Assembly: GCA_024280935.1 (NCBI GenBank)
Contig: JAJRPE010000068.1
Span: 1-34,874, forward strand
DNA: 34,874 bases
Origin: Candidatus Hydrogenedentota bacterium
Lineage (GTDB): Bacteria; Hydrogenedentota; Hydrogenedentia; Hydrogenedentales; JAEUWI01
Direction: 5' to 3'
Every line of letters begins with the position of its first letter. Position 1 is the first letter of the stretch. The notes beneath the pieces were generated by a model. The model saw only the letters and a program-made list of their open reading frames with translations, did not search any database and had not been told where the DNA came from. Below, one piece after another: positions 1 to 7,038 of the stretch. The position numbers were made by a program, and so were the translations under genes.

Positions 1-1086
1 AATGTATCGCAGGTATGCCCGTCTCCCCTTCACCGAGCGCAAGGCCTGCCACGCGCTATATTCCGCCAAGCCCGACACAAGCCACTCGCCTGCCTCGGGC
101 CGTGAACTGAACCAGCGGCCTGATACCGTATCTCCCCACCAGTTTCTGGCCACATGCCTGGCCACATCAACAAAGAGTTCATCGGTCTCCGAAATACCCG
201 CAGGTCCGGCAAAAATTAGTGGGCCACCGGCGTGGGCGGAATTGTGAATCTGATCACTTATCACAAGATTCAATTGCTCAAAATTGTCTGGGCCCAACCG
301 GGCGCTAAGATAATTATGCGCATCGCCCAACGCCGAAAGATAGACCTCCGCCTCTTTCTTGTCCAAGGATTTTCCAAAGACATTGCAGCGGGTGCTCCCC
401 TGAACCCGTGAGTGCCTTTTGTACCTTCCCAGCGCAAGCCCTGCCGCAAGAATGGGACGAACTTCTTCCCACTGCACCGTCCGCCTGCCCTCGTGGACCT
501 TATTCTCCTTGAGTTCCCCGCTCCACGCGACATCCATGGCCTCGGGAACGGTCACGGTGGCGGAGAAAGCCCCGAAACTCTTCAGGTCAACTGGGTACCA
601 GAACTGCAACTTGTCGAGAAGAATCTCGTCGGCTTCCAGGACCAACGTAGACCCGTTGGCCGCAACGGGCCACCCCTGATAGGCAATCTGGAGGGAGCAG
701 GCCGTTGTTTCGGGTGGAAGGGCTATCCGAATCCGCTCACGATAGCGTCTTATGTGAACCCGTTCCCCATTGCACGTGACCGTCTTTATGTCCAGCCCGG
801 GATTGAGCAAGAGAAAGACTTCTCCACCGTCTCCGCCCGGACTGCGCACCGCAACTGTCGCTTCCCCGGAGAGATATCGACGTTCTGGCGACACATCGAG
901 TCGCACCGCCGTCGCGGCTATCACTTGGGATTCCAGATGAGCGTCCATCTGCTGCCACGACAAGGTGAAAGACCACGGTCCGTAGCCACCGCCTCGCATC
1001 ACTCGAAAGGTGCCATACCCGAAAACCGCTGTGAGCGTCAGGACTAGCATCGCAAAAAGGGCTATGGTGCGGCGGCGGAATGCCAT
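1..1086 (-). CDS. Membrane-anchored M1-peptidase-like protein, catalytically dead, partial
   Basis: The gene starts at the ATG at 1084-1086 and runs off the left edge without a stop, giving 362 visible residues. Residues 7-24 are a hydrophobic segment after MAFRRR, so it is probably an N-terminal membrane anchor with the rest outside the cytoplasm. Residues ~50-220 look like the beta-sandwich N-domain of M1 aminopeptidases, and ~245-362 match the start of the catalytic domain. The zinc signature HExxH..WWGD is recognisable as RHVARNWWGD (310-319), but both His ligands are Arg and the catalytic Glu is His. The downstream NEG(F/L)A motif is VSGLA (337-341), so the Glu ligand is Ser. The GxMEN region is also unrecognisable (SAHAGG, 283-288). 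The fold assignment is inferred from motif spacing; loss of the ligands is read directly. It is probably a binding or structural protein rather than a peptidase. Confidence 0.7.
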   Translation of the reverse strand, partial: MAFRRRTIALFAMLVLTLTAVFGYGTFRVMRGGGYGPWSFTLSWQQMDAHLESQVIAATAVRLDVSPERRYLSGEATVAVRSPGGDGGEVFLLLNPGLDIKTVTCNGERVHIRRYRERIRIALPPETTACSLQIAYQGWPVAANGSTLVLEADEILLDKLQFWYPVDLKSFGAFSATVTVPEAMDVAWSGELKENKVHEGRRTVQWEEVRPILAAGLALGRYKRHSRVQGSTRCNVFGKSLDKKEAEVYLSALGDAHNYLSARLGPDNFEQLNLVISDQIHNSAHAGGPLIFAGPAGISETDELFVDVARHVARNWWGDTVSGRWFSSRPEAGEWLVSGLAEYSAWQALRSVKGRRAYLRYI

Positions 1087-1132
1087 TATTGCCTTACCCC
1101 GCGAAAAACGCTATTAAAACAAGAAAGCGTCG

Positions 1133-1216
1133 CGTCATTCCCACGCACGTGGGAATCCAGAACGCGGCAGGAGAACATTGCAACACCACTGGATCCCCGC
1201 GTTCGCGGGAATGACG
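1133..1216. repeat. Dispersed REP-like palindrome, copy 1
   Basis: An ~84-bp imperfect palindrome beginning CGTCATTCCCACG and ending CGCGGGAATGACG. Each arm holds its own small hairpin (CCCACGcacGTGGG and CCCGCGttcGCGGG), and the arms share an inner CCAG / CTGG pair. It lies between the M1-like gene and the convergent-side Gfo/Idh gene. A near-identical copy is at 2560-2642 and an inverted copy at 30695-30779. Confidence 0.85.
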
Positions 1217-1243
1217 GTTTCGGGTTGTCGCCGAAGCTCACCA

Positions 1244-2509
1244 TCAGATGGGCCGGTTGTAAATCTTCTTGTGTCCCCCATAGGGGTCGAAGACCGTAAT
1301 GCCTTCTTCATTGAAGACGGCGGTCACGGGCGCGCCTTTTCCGGCTTCAATGTAGGTCTGATTCAATTGAACAACCGCACGGGCGGCATGGACAATCAAC
1401 ACGGACAGGCGGGCTTCATCCGCATTGGGGTAGCCCGACTTCACCTCGTCCAGGGACTTGCCCAAAAACTTCATTTCGGCCACTTTTTCGATGCACACGA
1501 TGAGACTGTCCACGCCATAGCCCACGTAGGCCGAAGTGCCGTCACCACGCTTTACATCGCGGGTCATGTGGGTATTTTTGGTCTGGACGCCCTCTTCGGT
1601 CGTGCAGAAGCGCAGCCCCCGGTATTGGCTGTCCGACTCCACCATGCCGTGCGTGCCGCAAAGCTGGCTCTCTTGATTTACGGGTGCCTCGAACTTATCG
1701 GGCACAATCCAATTGTTGATAAAGTCGATGCTCATGCCGTTATCAAACTGGACTTTGACCTGCACCGCGTCGAAGGCATCAAGATTGTGCTCCTTCCGCA
1801 GTTTCTTCTTCTGTCCCACCGCATGGAGCGAGACCGGCTTGACCCCAAAGTTGGCGATGAATAAATCAGTCCAATGGCAACCCACGTAGCTGAAGGGGTC
1901 GCTCTTCTCCGCCCAACTCTTGAATACCTCGGTGGAAACTTCCAGCGGCTCTTCCAGCACAGCGCGGCCATAAAGGGGTTCACCAATGCGCTCCGCGATA
2001 TTGTCGCGGATGCAAAGGTGATCGGGATCATAGCGCTTGTGCATATCCACCCCCACCAGCAGGCCCGCTTTCCGGGCTGCCTCGATAATGGTATCCGCCT
2101 CTTCGGCATCGAGGGTCATGGGCTTCTCGGTAATTACATGGACACCCCGTTCGATGGCCGCAAGTATGGGTTCGGCATGAAGATGGTCCGGCGTGGCCAC
2201 CGCGAGAATATCCAAATCCGGGTGTGCATTGAGCATATCGATCCACGGAGTGTCGCCGTAATACGTGGCGAAATCCATGCCCAGCTTACCGTAAGCTTCC
2301 AATTGGCGAGCGCACGACCCCGGCGTGTGCGTGGCCAGGGCGACAAAATCAATCTCGATATCGCCCAACGCACGGGCCATGTTGTCCAGCCCAACGCGCC
2401 CGAGCCAGGGCAACAGCCCGTTCTGTTCCAGTTGAAGGTAGGTGCGCAGATGAACATCCCCGCCGAACATGCCCGCGCCAACCAATCCAAGTTTCAGTGT
2501 TTTGCTCAT
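1244..2509 (-). CDS. Gfo/Idh/MocA family oxidoreductase (421 aa)
   Basis: This is a NAD(P)-dependent oxidoreductase of the Gfo/Idh/MocA family, which typically oxidises or reduces sugars and inositols. The N-terminal Rossmann fold has the nucleotide-binding motif GLVGAGMFGG (8-17). The family signature EKP is at 128-130 (VITEKPMTLDAEEA) and is followed by the C-terminal alpha/beta substrate domain. No signal peptide is visible, so it should be cytoplasmic, unlike many exported members of this family in related lineages. The ATG at 2507-2509 is preceded by AAGG, six bases upstream. It is transcribed alone; its upstream region holds REP copy 2 and a LacI-operator-like motif. The substrate cannot be told from sequence. 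Confidence 0.9.
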   Translation of the reverse strand: MSKTLKLGLVGAGMFGGDVHLRTYLQLEQNGLLPWLGRVGLDNMARALGDIEIDFVALATHTPGSCARQLEAYGKLGMDFATYYGDTPWIDMLNAHPDLDILAVATPDHLHAEPILAAIERGVHVITEKPMTLDAEEADTIIEAARKAGLLVGVDMHKRYDPDHLCIRDNIAERIGEPLYGRAVLEEPLEVSTEVFKSWAEKSDPFSYVGCHWTDLFIANFGVKPVSLHAVGQKKKLRKEHNLDAFDAVQVKVQFDNGMSIDFINNWIVPDKFEAPVNQESQLCGTHGMVESDSQYRGLRFCTTEEGVQTKNTHMTRDVKRGDGTSAYVGYGVDSLIVCIEKVAEMKFLGKSLDEVKSGYPNADEARLSVLIVHAARAVVQLNQTYIEAGKGAPVTAVFNEEGITVFDPYGGHKKIYNRPI

Positions 2510-2559
2510 TTAGTGCCTTAATCTGTAAAAACCACTACAAAAAAAACGAGATAAGCCCA

Positions 2560-2642
2560 CGTCATTCCCACGAAAGTGGGAATCCAGAACGCGGCAGAGC
2601 ACATTGTAACACCACTGGATCCCCGCGTTCGCGGGGATGACG
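2560..2642. repeat. Dispersed REP-like palindrome, copy 2
   Basis: An 83-bp element very similar to the one at 1133-1216: CGTCATTCCCACGaaaGTGGGAATCCAG on the left and CTGGATCCCCGCGttcGCGGGGATGACG on the right, with the same inner sequence AGAACGCGGCAG. It has the same orientation as copy 1, and together the two copies bracket the Gfo/Idh gene. Confidence 0.85.
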
Positions 2643-2667
2643 GTCTTGGGTTATGGCCCAGCCACTT

Positions 2668-2834
2668 CAGTTAATCGTAAACGTTCACAGGGCCAACAAC
2701 GCTCCCCTCCCTGGAGGGGCTGGGGGGCAATTATCACCCACGCGCTCCAACCCACCCCTAACCCCTCCAAGGAGGGGAAGAAAAGGCGTTGGCTCCGCCA
2801 ACAAGAAACATGGCGTGAACGCTTACAGTTAATC
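2668..2834. repeat. Nested inverted-repeat element abutting the prolyl isomerase stop codon
   Basis: The outer arms are CAGTTAATCGTAAACGTTCAC (2668-2688) and GTGAACGCTTACAGTTAATC (2815-2834). The core arm pair GTAAACGTTCAC / GTGAACGCTTAC is inverted, while the CAGTTAATC part is direct. Inside are a second pair of arms rich in C and G: CTCCCCTCCCTGGAGGGG (2702-2719) and ACCCCTCCAAGGAGGGGAA (2761-2779). The element ends exactly one base before the TAG of the next gene. With copy 2 of the REP-like repeat it fills the whole 325-bp space between the flanking genes. Confidence 0.6.
2781..2802 (-). terminator. Possible rho-independent terminator after the prolyl isomerase gene
   Basis: Read on the minus strand, a GTTGGC-GGA-GCCAAC hairpin is followed by GCCTTTTCTT, about 30 bases after the stop. 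The stem is short and the T-run is interrupted, so the call is moderate. Confidence 0.45.
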
Positions 2835-3857
2835 CTACTGTTCCTGCGTAGCAGCAGGAACATTCGGCATCGGTGCCAATTCCACCATTTCCACGCGAAT
2901 TATTTTCTGCGCCCCGGCTACAATTTCGGCAATTGCTACCTTTCGCTTCTGATCGATGATTTGTTTTTCGAGGCGTTTCGAGACTTTTTCCAGCGGAATG
3001 GTGCCCGGTTTGTTCTCCTTCAGCACCGTAATTACGTACCAGCCCATGACACTTCGAATGGGCTTCGAGACCTCCCCCACATCGAGTTCATCCATGGCGC
3101 GTTCCAGTTCGGGATAGAAGCTGCCCAATTTCATTTCCTGGAGCAACCCACCGCCAGGTGCGGTGTTGGGATCCTCAGAAACCTCTTTGGCCACCGCTTC
3201 AAAGGATTGATCGCCCGTGTCCAGACGCTTCTTGACCGCCTTGGCGCGCTCTTCCGCCGCGAGCCAATCGGCATCCGATCCACCCTTGGCCCGCAACAGT
3301 ATCACGGCAATATCGCGGGTATCGGTGGTCCGTGTCATTTTCCCCTGTGTCTTCAAGAGTTCGTAATACTCACGAATCTTCTCTTCCGATGCCGACAAAT
3401 CACCGGTCTTCTTATCAACGAAGGCCTTTACCCGAAGACGAGACCGCACATTGTCCCGCAACTCCGCTTCGGTAATTTTCAAGGCATCAAGGTATCCCTG
3501 GTACGCTTCCTCCGAATCCAATAGGCTCTTCCGCGACGCAAATTCCGCCTCCAACTCCTCATCGGTCACGACCGTGCCAGCGTTTCGGGCAGCAATGCTG
3601 AGAATCCGATTATCAATAAGCTCATTCATCAGCGCCCGTCGCATACGCAAATCAGGCTTGATGTCTTTTCCCGTCGCGGATTTAATCTGTCCAAGCCTAA
3701 ATTGGAGATCCCGGGCAAATTGTCCCGCCGTGATTTCCTCGTCCCCCACCCGGGCAATGACCTGGGTGGCCTGTTCGTCGGTCAGTCCCTGAGCAATTGC
3801 CAGGAAGGGAGTAAAAAGCATAATGCCTGCGCTAAGACACTGCAATAGCTTCGTCAT
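2835..3857 (-). CDS. SurA/PrsA-like peptidyl-prolyl cis-trans isomerase (340 aa)
   Basis: A parvulin-type foldase for proteins crossing the cell envelope. The N-terminus MTKLLQCLSAGIMLFTPFLAIAQG is a Sec signal peptide with likely cleavage after AIAQ or AQG. Residues ~30-150 are a helical SurA_N-like region, and ~165-285 form a PpiC rotamase domain, with the pattern DIAVILLRAKGG, the long helix, SEDPNTAPGGGLLQE and RSVMGWYVITVLKE. The ATG at 3855-3857 was chosen because it has AAGGAAT upstream and starts the signal peptide; a 35-residue upstream extension in the same frame lacks any signal character. The C-terminal tail ends in PAATQEQ. It could assist outer-membrane or secreted proteins; the exact family branch (SurA versus PrsA) is undecided. 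Confidence 0.88.
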   Translation of the reverse strand: MTKLLQCLSAGIMLFTPFLAIAQGLTDEQATQVIARVGDEEITAGQFARDLQFRLGQIKSATGKDIKPDLRMRRALMNELIDNRILSIAARNAGTVVTDEELEAEFASRKSLLDSEEAYQGYLDALKITEAELRDNVRSRLRVKAFVDKKTGDLSASEEKIREYYELLKTQGKMTRTTDTRDIAVILLRAKGGSDADWLAAEERAKAVKKRLDTGDQSFEAVAKEVSEDPNTAPGGGLLQEMKLGSFYPELERAMDELDVGEVSKPIRSVMGWYVITVLKENKPGTIPLEKVSKRLEKQIIDQKRKVAIAEIVAGAQKIIRVEMVELAPMPNVPAATQEQ

Positions 3858-3945
3858 TGGGTTATTCCTTTGTTGTTTCGCGCCGCCCTTTTCCCGGCGA
3901 CACGTGAAGCACCGGCGGCCTATCTGCCGCGAAGGCCCGGTGCAG

Positions 3946-3978
3946 AACACCCACCATAGCAAAGGCTTGGTGGGTGTT
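3946..3978. terminator. 11-bp perfect inverted repeat, possible terminator
   Basis: AACACCCACCA (3946-3956) and TGGTGGGTGTT (3968-3978) are perfect inverted arms with an 11-base loop, lying ~40 bases past the stop of the oxidoreductase at 4019. No T-run follows on either strand, so it may be a factor-dependent terminator, a protein site or an mRNA-stabilising hairpin. Confidence 0.4.
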
Positions 3979-4018
3979 ACGAATCCAAAATTCTAAAACG
4001 GCACGACAAGTGCGATTA

Positions 4019-5068
4019 CTACGAAAGTTTAACCACTTTTCCGGTCTTGGCCGACTTGTAGATGGCCTCGATCAGCGCGACCGACAGGCGGCCTTCCCGT
4101 CCCAAAATCGCAGGTTGCACACCTTTTTGGATCGCCTTGGTGAAATCGGCAATCTGGCGGCGATGGCCCTCAATCTTCAGGCTGGCAAGGGGATCGGAAG
4201 CCCCGGAACCCAAGGCGGATTCGCCCGACATGGCCTCCTCAATCTTCTTGTCGACGGCGCGCTTCTTCTTGAATTCCCACGACACAATCTTGCCGTCTTC
4301 CATGGCCGCGCTGCCTTCGGTACCATGAATTTCGACACGGGCCGGATGGCCGGGCCAGATGGCGGTACTGCCCTCAATAACGCCCTGCGCCCCGCTCTCA
4401 AACTCGAGAATGGCCGTGCCGAGATCTTCGACCTCCAGGCCTTCGTGGGCAACCAGCGCGGTGCGCGCAAAAACCGATTTCACGGGTCCCATGAACCACT
4501 GGAGCAGATCGATGTAGTGGATGCCCTGATTCATCAAGGCACCGCCGCCGTCGAATTTCCACGTGCCGCGCCAGGCACCGCTGTCGTAATATTCTTGGGA
4601 GCGATACCACTTAATGTAGGCATCCCCCATCACGATCTTGCCAAAACGACCCTGCTCAATGGCCTTGCGAATCTGCTCGGCGCCTTCGGCAAAACGGCTC
4701 TGAAAAATGCAACCCAAGTTAACACCCGCTGAATCCGTTGCCTTGATAATCTTGTCGATGCGCTTGGTGGTGACATCAAGGGGCTTTTCGGAGAGAATGT
4801 GCTTGCCCGCCTTGGCGCAATCTATCGCAATCTCTGCACGGAGCCCACTTGGAACGCAAAGAGAAATCGCGTGAATATCGTCCCGCTTGAGCATCTCTTT
4901 ATAGTCGTCGAAAGCATCTGCCCCGTACTCATTAGCAAGTTTTTTCGCCGTTTCCAAACGCACATCAGCCACCCCCACCAGCTTCGCGCCCCGCACTTCT
5001 GCGATACTCGCGGCATGAATCGGGCCAATGTTTCCGCACCCGATAATTCCGTATCCTACCGTAGCCAT
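4019..5068 (-). CDS. Gfo/Idh/MocA family oxidoreductase (349 aa)
   Basis: A second member of the family, of ordinary length for an inositol- or glucose-fructose-oxidoreductase-like enzyme. The Rossmann motif is GIIGCGNIGPIHA (7-19), the signature EKPLDVT is at 94-100, and the C-terminal domain carries the family run YYDSGAWRGTWKFDGGGALMNQGIHYIDLLQWFMG with its GG..M.QG.H..D substrate-site pattern. No signal peptide is present. The ATG at 5066-5068 has GGAAGG seven bases upstream. It shares only family-level similarity with the product of 1244-2509, so the two are not a recent duplication. Both genes have a TGTAAGCGTTCAC-like motif 135-170 bp upstream. The substrate is unknown. Confidence 0.93.
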   Translation of the reverse strand: MATVGYGIIGCGNIGPIHAASIAEVRGAKLVGVADVRLETAKKLANEYGADAFDDYKEMLKRDDIHAISLCVPSGLRAEIAIDCAKAGKHILSEKPLDVTTKRIDKIIKATDSAGVNLGCIFQSRFAEGAEQIRKAIEQGRFGKIVMGDAYIKWYRSQEYYDSGAWRGTWKFDGGGALMNQGIHYIDLLQWFMGPVKSVFARTALVAHEGLEVEDLGTAILEFESGAQGVIEGSTAIWPGHPARVEIHGTEGSAAMEDGKIVSWEFKKKRAVDKKIEEAMSGESALGSGASDPLASLKIEGHRRQIADFTKAIQKGVQPAILGREGRLSVALIEAIYKSAKTGKVVKLS

Positions 5069-5204
5069 AATATATCCTTCCGTCGGTTAAGGGCAAAGTA
5101 TAGCATAGGGAAGAATCAGAGTTGGAGCAGTATTCCCCTCTCTTGGGAAACCAGTCAATACTCGAACTCTTAGGCCCTTTGGAGTCTGCTATCAACAAAA
5201 AAAC

Positions 5205-5217
5205 TGTAAGCGTTCAC
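5205..5217. promoter_or_regulatory. LacI-operator-like motif upstream of the oxidoreductase gene
   Basis: TGTAAGCGTTCAC resembles the near-palindromic operators of LacI/GalR regulators (consensus type TGTAANCGNTTACA). It lies 137 bp upstream of the oxidoreductase start. Related motifs are at 2676-2689 and 2815-2827. The match also continues into a shared GGGCCA flank, so it may instead be the end of a repeated element. Confidence 0.35.
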
Positions 5218-5286
5218 GGGCCACTTGAGGTGCCACGGACAAGGGGTGATAGCCCTTGCCCGTGCTTGGAAAACATGCCCAAGAGG

Positions 5287-5317
5287 AAAAAAAACGGCAA
5301 GGGTGGCACCCCTGCCG
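5287..5317 (-). terminator. Rho-independent terminator of hemE-lipoprotein operon
   Basis: On the minus strand CGGCAGGGGTG / CACCCTTGCCG form a strong GC-rich stem with a very small loop, immediately followed by eight T. It lies ~37 bases after the lipoprotein stop codon and is the best terminator in this half of the window. Confidence 0.8.
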
Positions 5318-5354
5318 GTCTCCTTGGATGCCGGTCTCCTTGGATACAGTAGAC

Positions 5355-5579
5355 TCACCGCAACGGTTTCGTCACAACCTTCGTCGTCTTTTTCACAGCC
5401 TTCCCGGTCCCCTTCACAACCCCCTTCGTCACGCCCGCCACAGCACGGGGCGCTGCACACCCACTGAACACAAAGGCTCCGCATAAACTCAACGCAATAC
5501 CCAGCATCCATTCACGTCGCATCATCCATTCACGTCGCATCATCCATTCACGTCGCATCATCCATTCACGTCGCATCAT
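5355..5579 (-). CDS. Small lipoprotein with tandem-repeat N-terminus (74 aa or shorter)
   Basis: A small secreted lipoprotein of unknown function. The hydrophobic segment MLGIALSLCGAFVFSGC ends in a lipobox (F-S-G-C), and the mature part, about 35 residues, is rich in Lys, Val and Thr (KGTGKAVKKTTKVVTKPL). Upstream of this the reading frame contains four perfect copies of MMRREW made by an 18-bp tandem repeat, each supplying ATG-ATG. The first ATG (5577-5579) has AGGAGCG about seven bases upstream, so translation probably begins there, giving an unusually long charged n-region; the last copy alone would give a normal signal peptide of a 56-residue precursor. The gene lies 11 bases after hemE and ends before a strong terminator, so the two form an operon. 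Small basic lipoproteins of this kind have no assigned role that I recognise. Confidence 0.7.
   Translation of the reverse strand: MMRREWMMRREWMMRREWMMRREWMLGIALSLCGAFVFSGCAAPRAVAGVTKGVVKGTGKAVKKTTKVVTKPLR
5508..5579. repeat. Four perfect 18-bp tandem repeats
   Basis: The unit CCATTCACGTCGCATCAT is repeated four times without a mismatch (5508-5525, 5526-5543, 5544-5561, 5562-5579). Being a multiple of three, it keeps the lipoprotein frame open in every copy number and encodes MMRREW on the minus strand. Confidence 0.97.
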
Positions 5580-5590
5580 CTGCCGCGCTC

Positions 5591-6634
5591 CTATCCTTCG
5601 TCGGCCCGTATCGCCTTCACCTGCTCCACCAATCCGGTGACCCGCTCGAAGGGTGTCTCCCGCAGCAAGCCGTGACTCAGGTTAAAGATATGACCGCGAT
5701 GTTCGCCCGCCGCCACGCAGTCCACAACGGCCTCCGCGATGGCCGCCTCGTCGCCATAGGCCAGCAAGCGATTGTCCAAATTACCCTGAAAAACCCGGTC
5801 GGGACCCAGTTGGGCGCGGGCGTCGCGCAAATGAATGGTCGAGGGCAAACTGATAACATCCGCGCCCGCCGCATCGAGGTCTTCAAGGGAATTCCACTCG
5901 CGCGCAAAGTTAATGGTCTTCACCACGCCCTTCAACGCCGAAAAAATCCGCTGCTGGTAAGGCAGGGCAAACTCACGGTATTGTTCTGGACTCAGCAAAA
6001 AAGCGGCCGATTCGAAAAGCTGTACCGCAGCCACACCACAAGCGGCCTGGTATTTGAGATAGTCGATGCACATATCCGTAATGCGGTCCAGCAATCCATG
6101 CAGGGCTTTGGGATGGGCCTCCAGAAAGGCCATGGATTTGTCGGCGCTGGTTCCAAAGCTCTTCCCCTCCAGGATAAAGACGGCGAGGGTCAAGGGGGAA
6201 CCCGCGAAGCCCAGCACAGGCAGCGCGCCTTGAAGCTGTGCGAAAACCCGCTCAAAGGTCTCGCGCACAAAGGGCAATTCCTGCGCCACATCATAGGTGT
6301 GCAGCGCCTCAATCGCCTCCAGCGAATCACAGGGTGCCTTCAGTTTGGGACCTGGCGCAAAGATGAATTCCGCACCCATGGGGGCCAGCGGCGTGAGGAT
6401 GTCCTGAAAATAGATCAGGGCATCCACCCCGAAACGCTGGGGCAACAAGGTGATCTCCGTAGAATGCTCCGGGTGCCGAAAGAGGTCTTCCAGCGGAAGA
6501 TTCAGCTTCTCTTTCAACGCCAGATACTGGGGATCGGTCCGCCCGGCTTGGCGCATCATCCAAACGGGCGTATAGGGCGTTTTCTCACCCCGAAGGGCCT
6601 TCAAAATCGTATCATTCTTTACTGCCTGATTCAT
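5591..6634 (-). CDS. hemE: Uroporphyrinogen decarboxylase
   Basis: HemE removes four carboxylates from uroporphyrinogen III to make coproporphyrinogen III in heme synthesis; it is a cytoplasmic TIM-barrel enzyme. The signature PVWMMRQAGRTDPQY (residues 23-37) has both conserved Arg of the RQAGR motif (R28, R32). D78 in IYFQDIL matches the catalytic Asp, and the C-terminal HIFNLSHGLLRETPFERV carries the conserved His. The third-position variation TDPQY for the usual YLPEY is a small departure. The 347-residue length matches the family. I chose the ATG at 6632-6634, which aligns with usual N-termini (MNQAVKNDTILKALRGE); a TTG ten codons upstream is possible. No other heme gene is in the window. 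Confidence 0.95.
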   Translation of the reverse strand: MNQAVKNDTILKALRGEKTPYTPVWMMRQAGRTDPQYLALKEKLNLPLEDLFRHPEHSTEITLLPQRFGVDALIYFQDILTPLAPMGAEFIFAPGPKLKAPCDSLEAIEALHTYDVAQELPFVRETFERVFAQLQGALPVLGFAGSPLTLAVFILEGKSFGTSADKSMAFLEAHPKALHGLLDRITDMCIDYLKYQAACGVAAVQLFESAAFLLSPEQYREFALPYQQRIFSALKGVVKTINFAREWNSLEDLDAAGADVISLPSTIHLRDARAQLGPDRVFQGNLDNRLLAYGDEAAIAEAVVDCVAAGEHRGHIFNLSHGLLRETPFERVTGLVEQVKAIRADEG

Positions 6635-6757
6635 TCGCGCTTTCGTCTGCGTTGTTTGGGCCAACTAATGCTCACGGAAATATCCTGTCCCCGCAAGGAT
6701 ACCTTGAAGAGCGGGGAAATGTATAGGCCTGCTTCCCTGATTTCTTCAGTCAGGCAC

Positions 6758-6788
6758 AAAAAAACTGCAACCACCGCAATGGTTACAG
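6758..6788 (-). terminator. Rho-independent terminator of tRNA-Pro
   Basis: On the minus strand CTGTAACCA and TGGTTGCAG form a 9-bp stem (one G-T pair) around TTGCGG, followed by seven T. It begins 17 bases after the tRNA CCA end. Confidence 0.8.
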
Positions 6789-6803
6789 CCAATCGAGCAA
6801 AAA

Positions 6804-6881
<78 letters not shown>

Positions 6882-6892
6882 ACCGAGCGGGA

Positions 6893-6921
6893 ATTTTAGC
6901 AAACCATTGCCCTTTACGCAA
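6893..6921 (-). promoter_or_regulatory. Promoter of tRNA-Pro
   Basis: On the minus strand TTGCGT (6916-6921) and TAAAAT (6893-6898) are separated by 17 bases, ending about 11 bases before the mature tRNA 5' end. It fits a sigma-70 type promoter with a very short leader. Confidence 0.75.
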
Positions 6922-6936
6922 GTTCGCGCCGTAAGC

Positions 6937-6965
6937 TGGAGACACAGCCTCGACCCTTGTATAAT
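6937..6965 (+). promoter_or_regulatory. Possible promoter of the SLC13 transporter gene
   Basis: A perfect TATAAT at 6960-6965 is preceded at 17 bases by TGGAGA, a weak -35. The gene starts 73 bases further on. Confidence 0.45.
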
Positions 6966-7038
6966 GATACCTTACACGTATGCATGCAATGGGGTTAAGA
7001 CACCAATCTGAGGCTGGCTCGGCGATGAGGAGAAAAAG

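Noticed and set aside
412-1047. Plus-strand frame of 211 codons
   Set aside because: It lies antisense to the M1-like gene, which has a coherent fold and signal anchor; no family resemblance or ribosome site.
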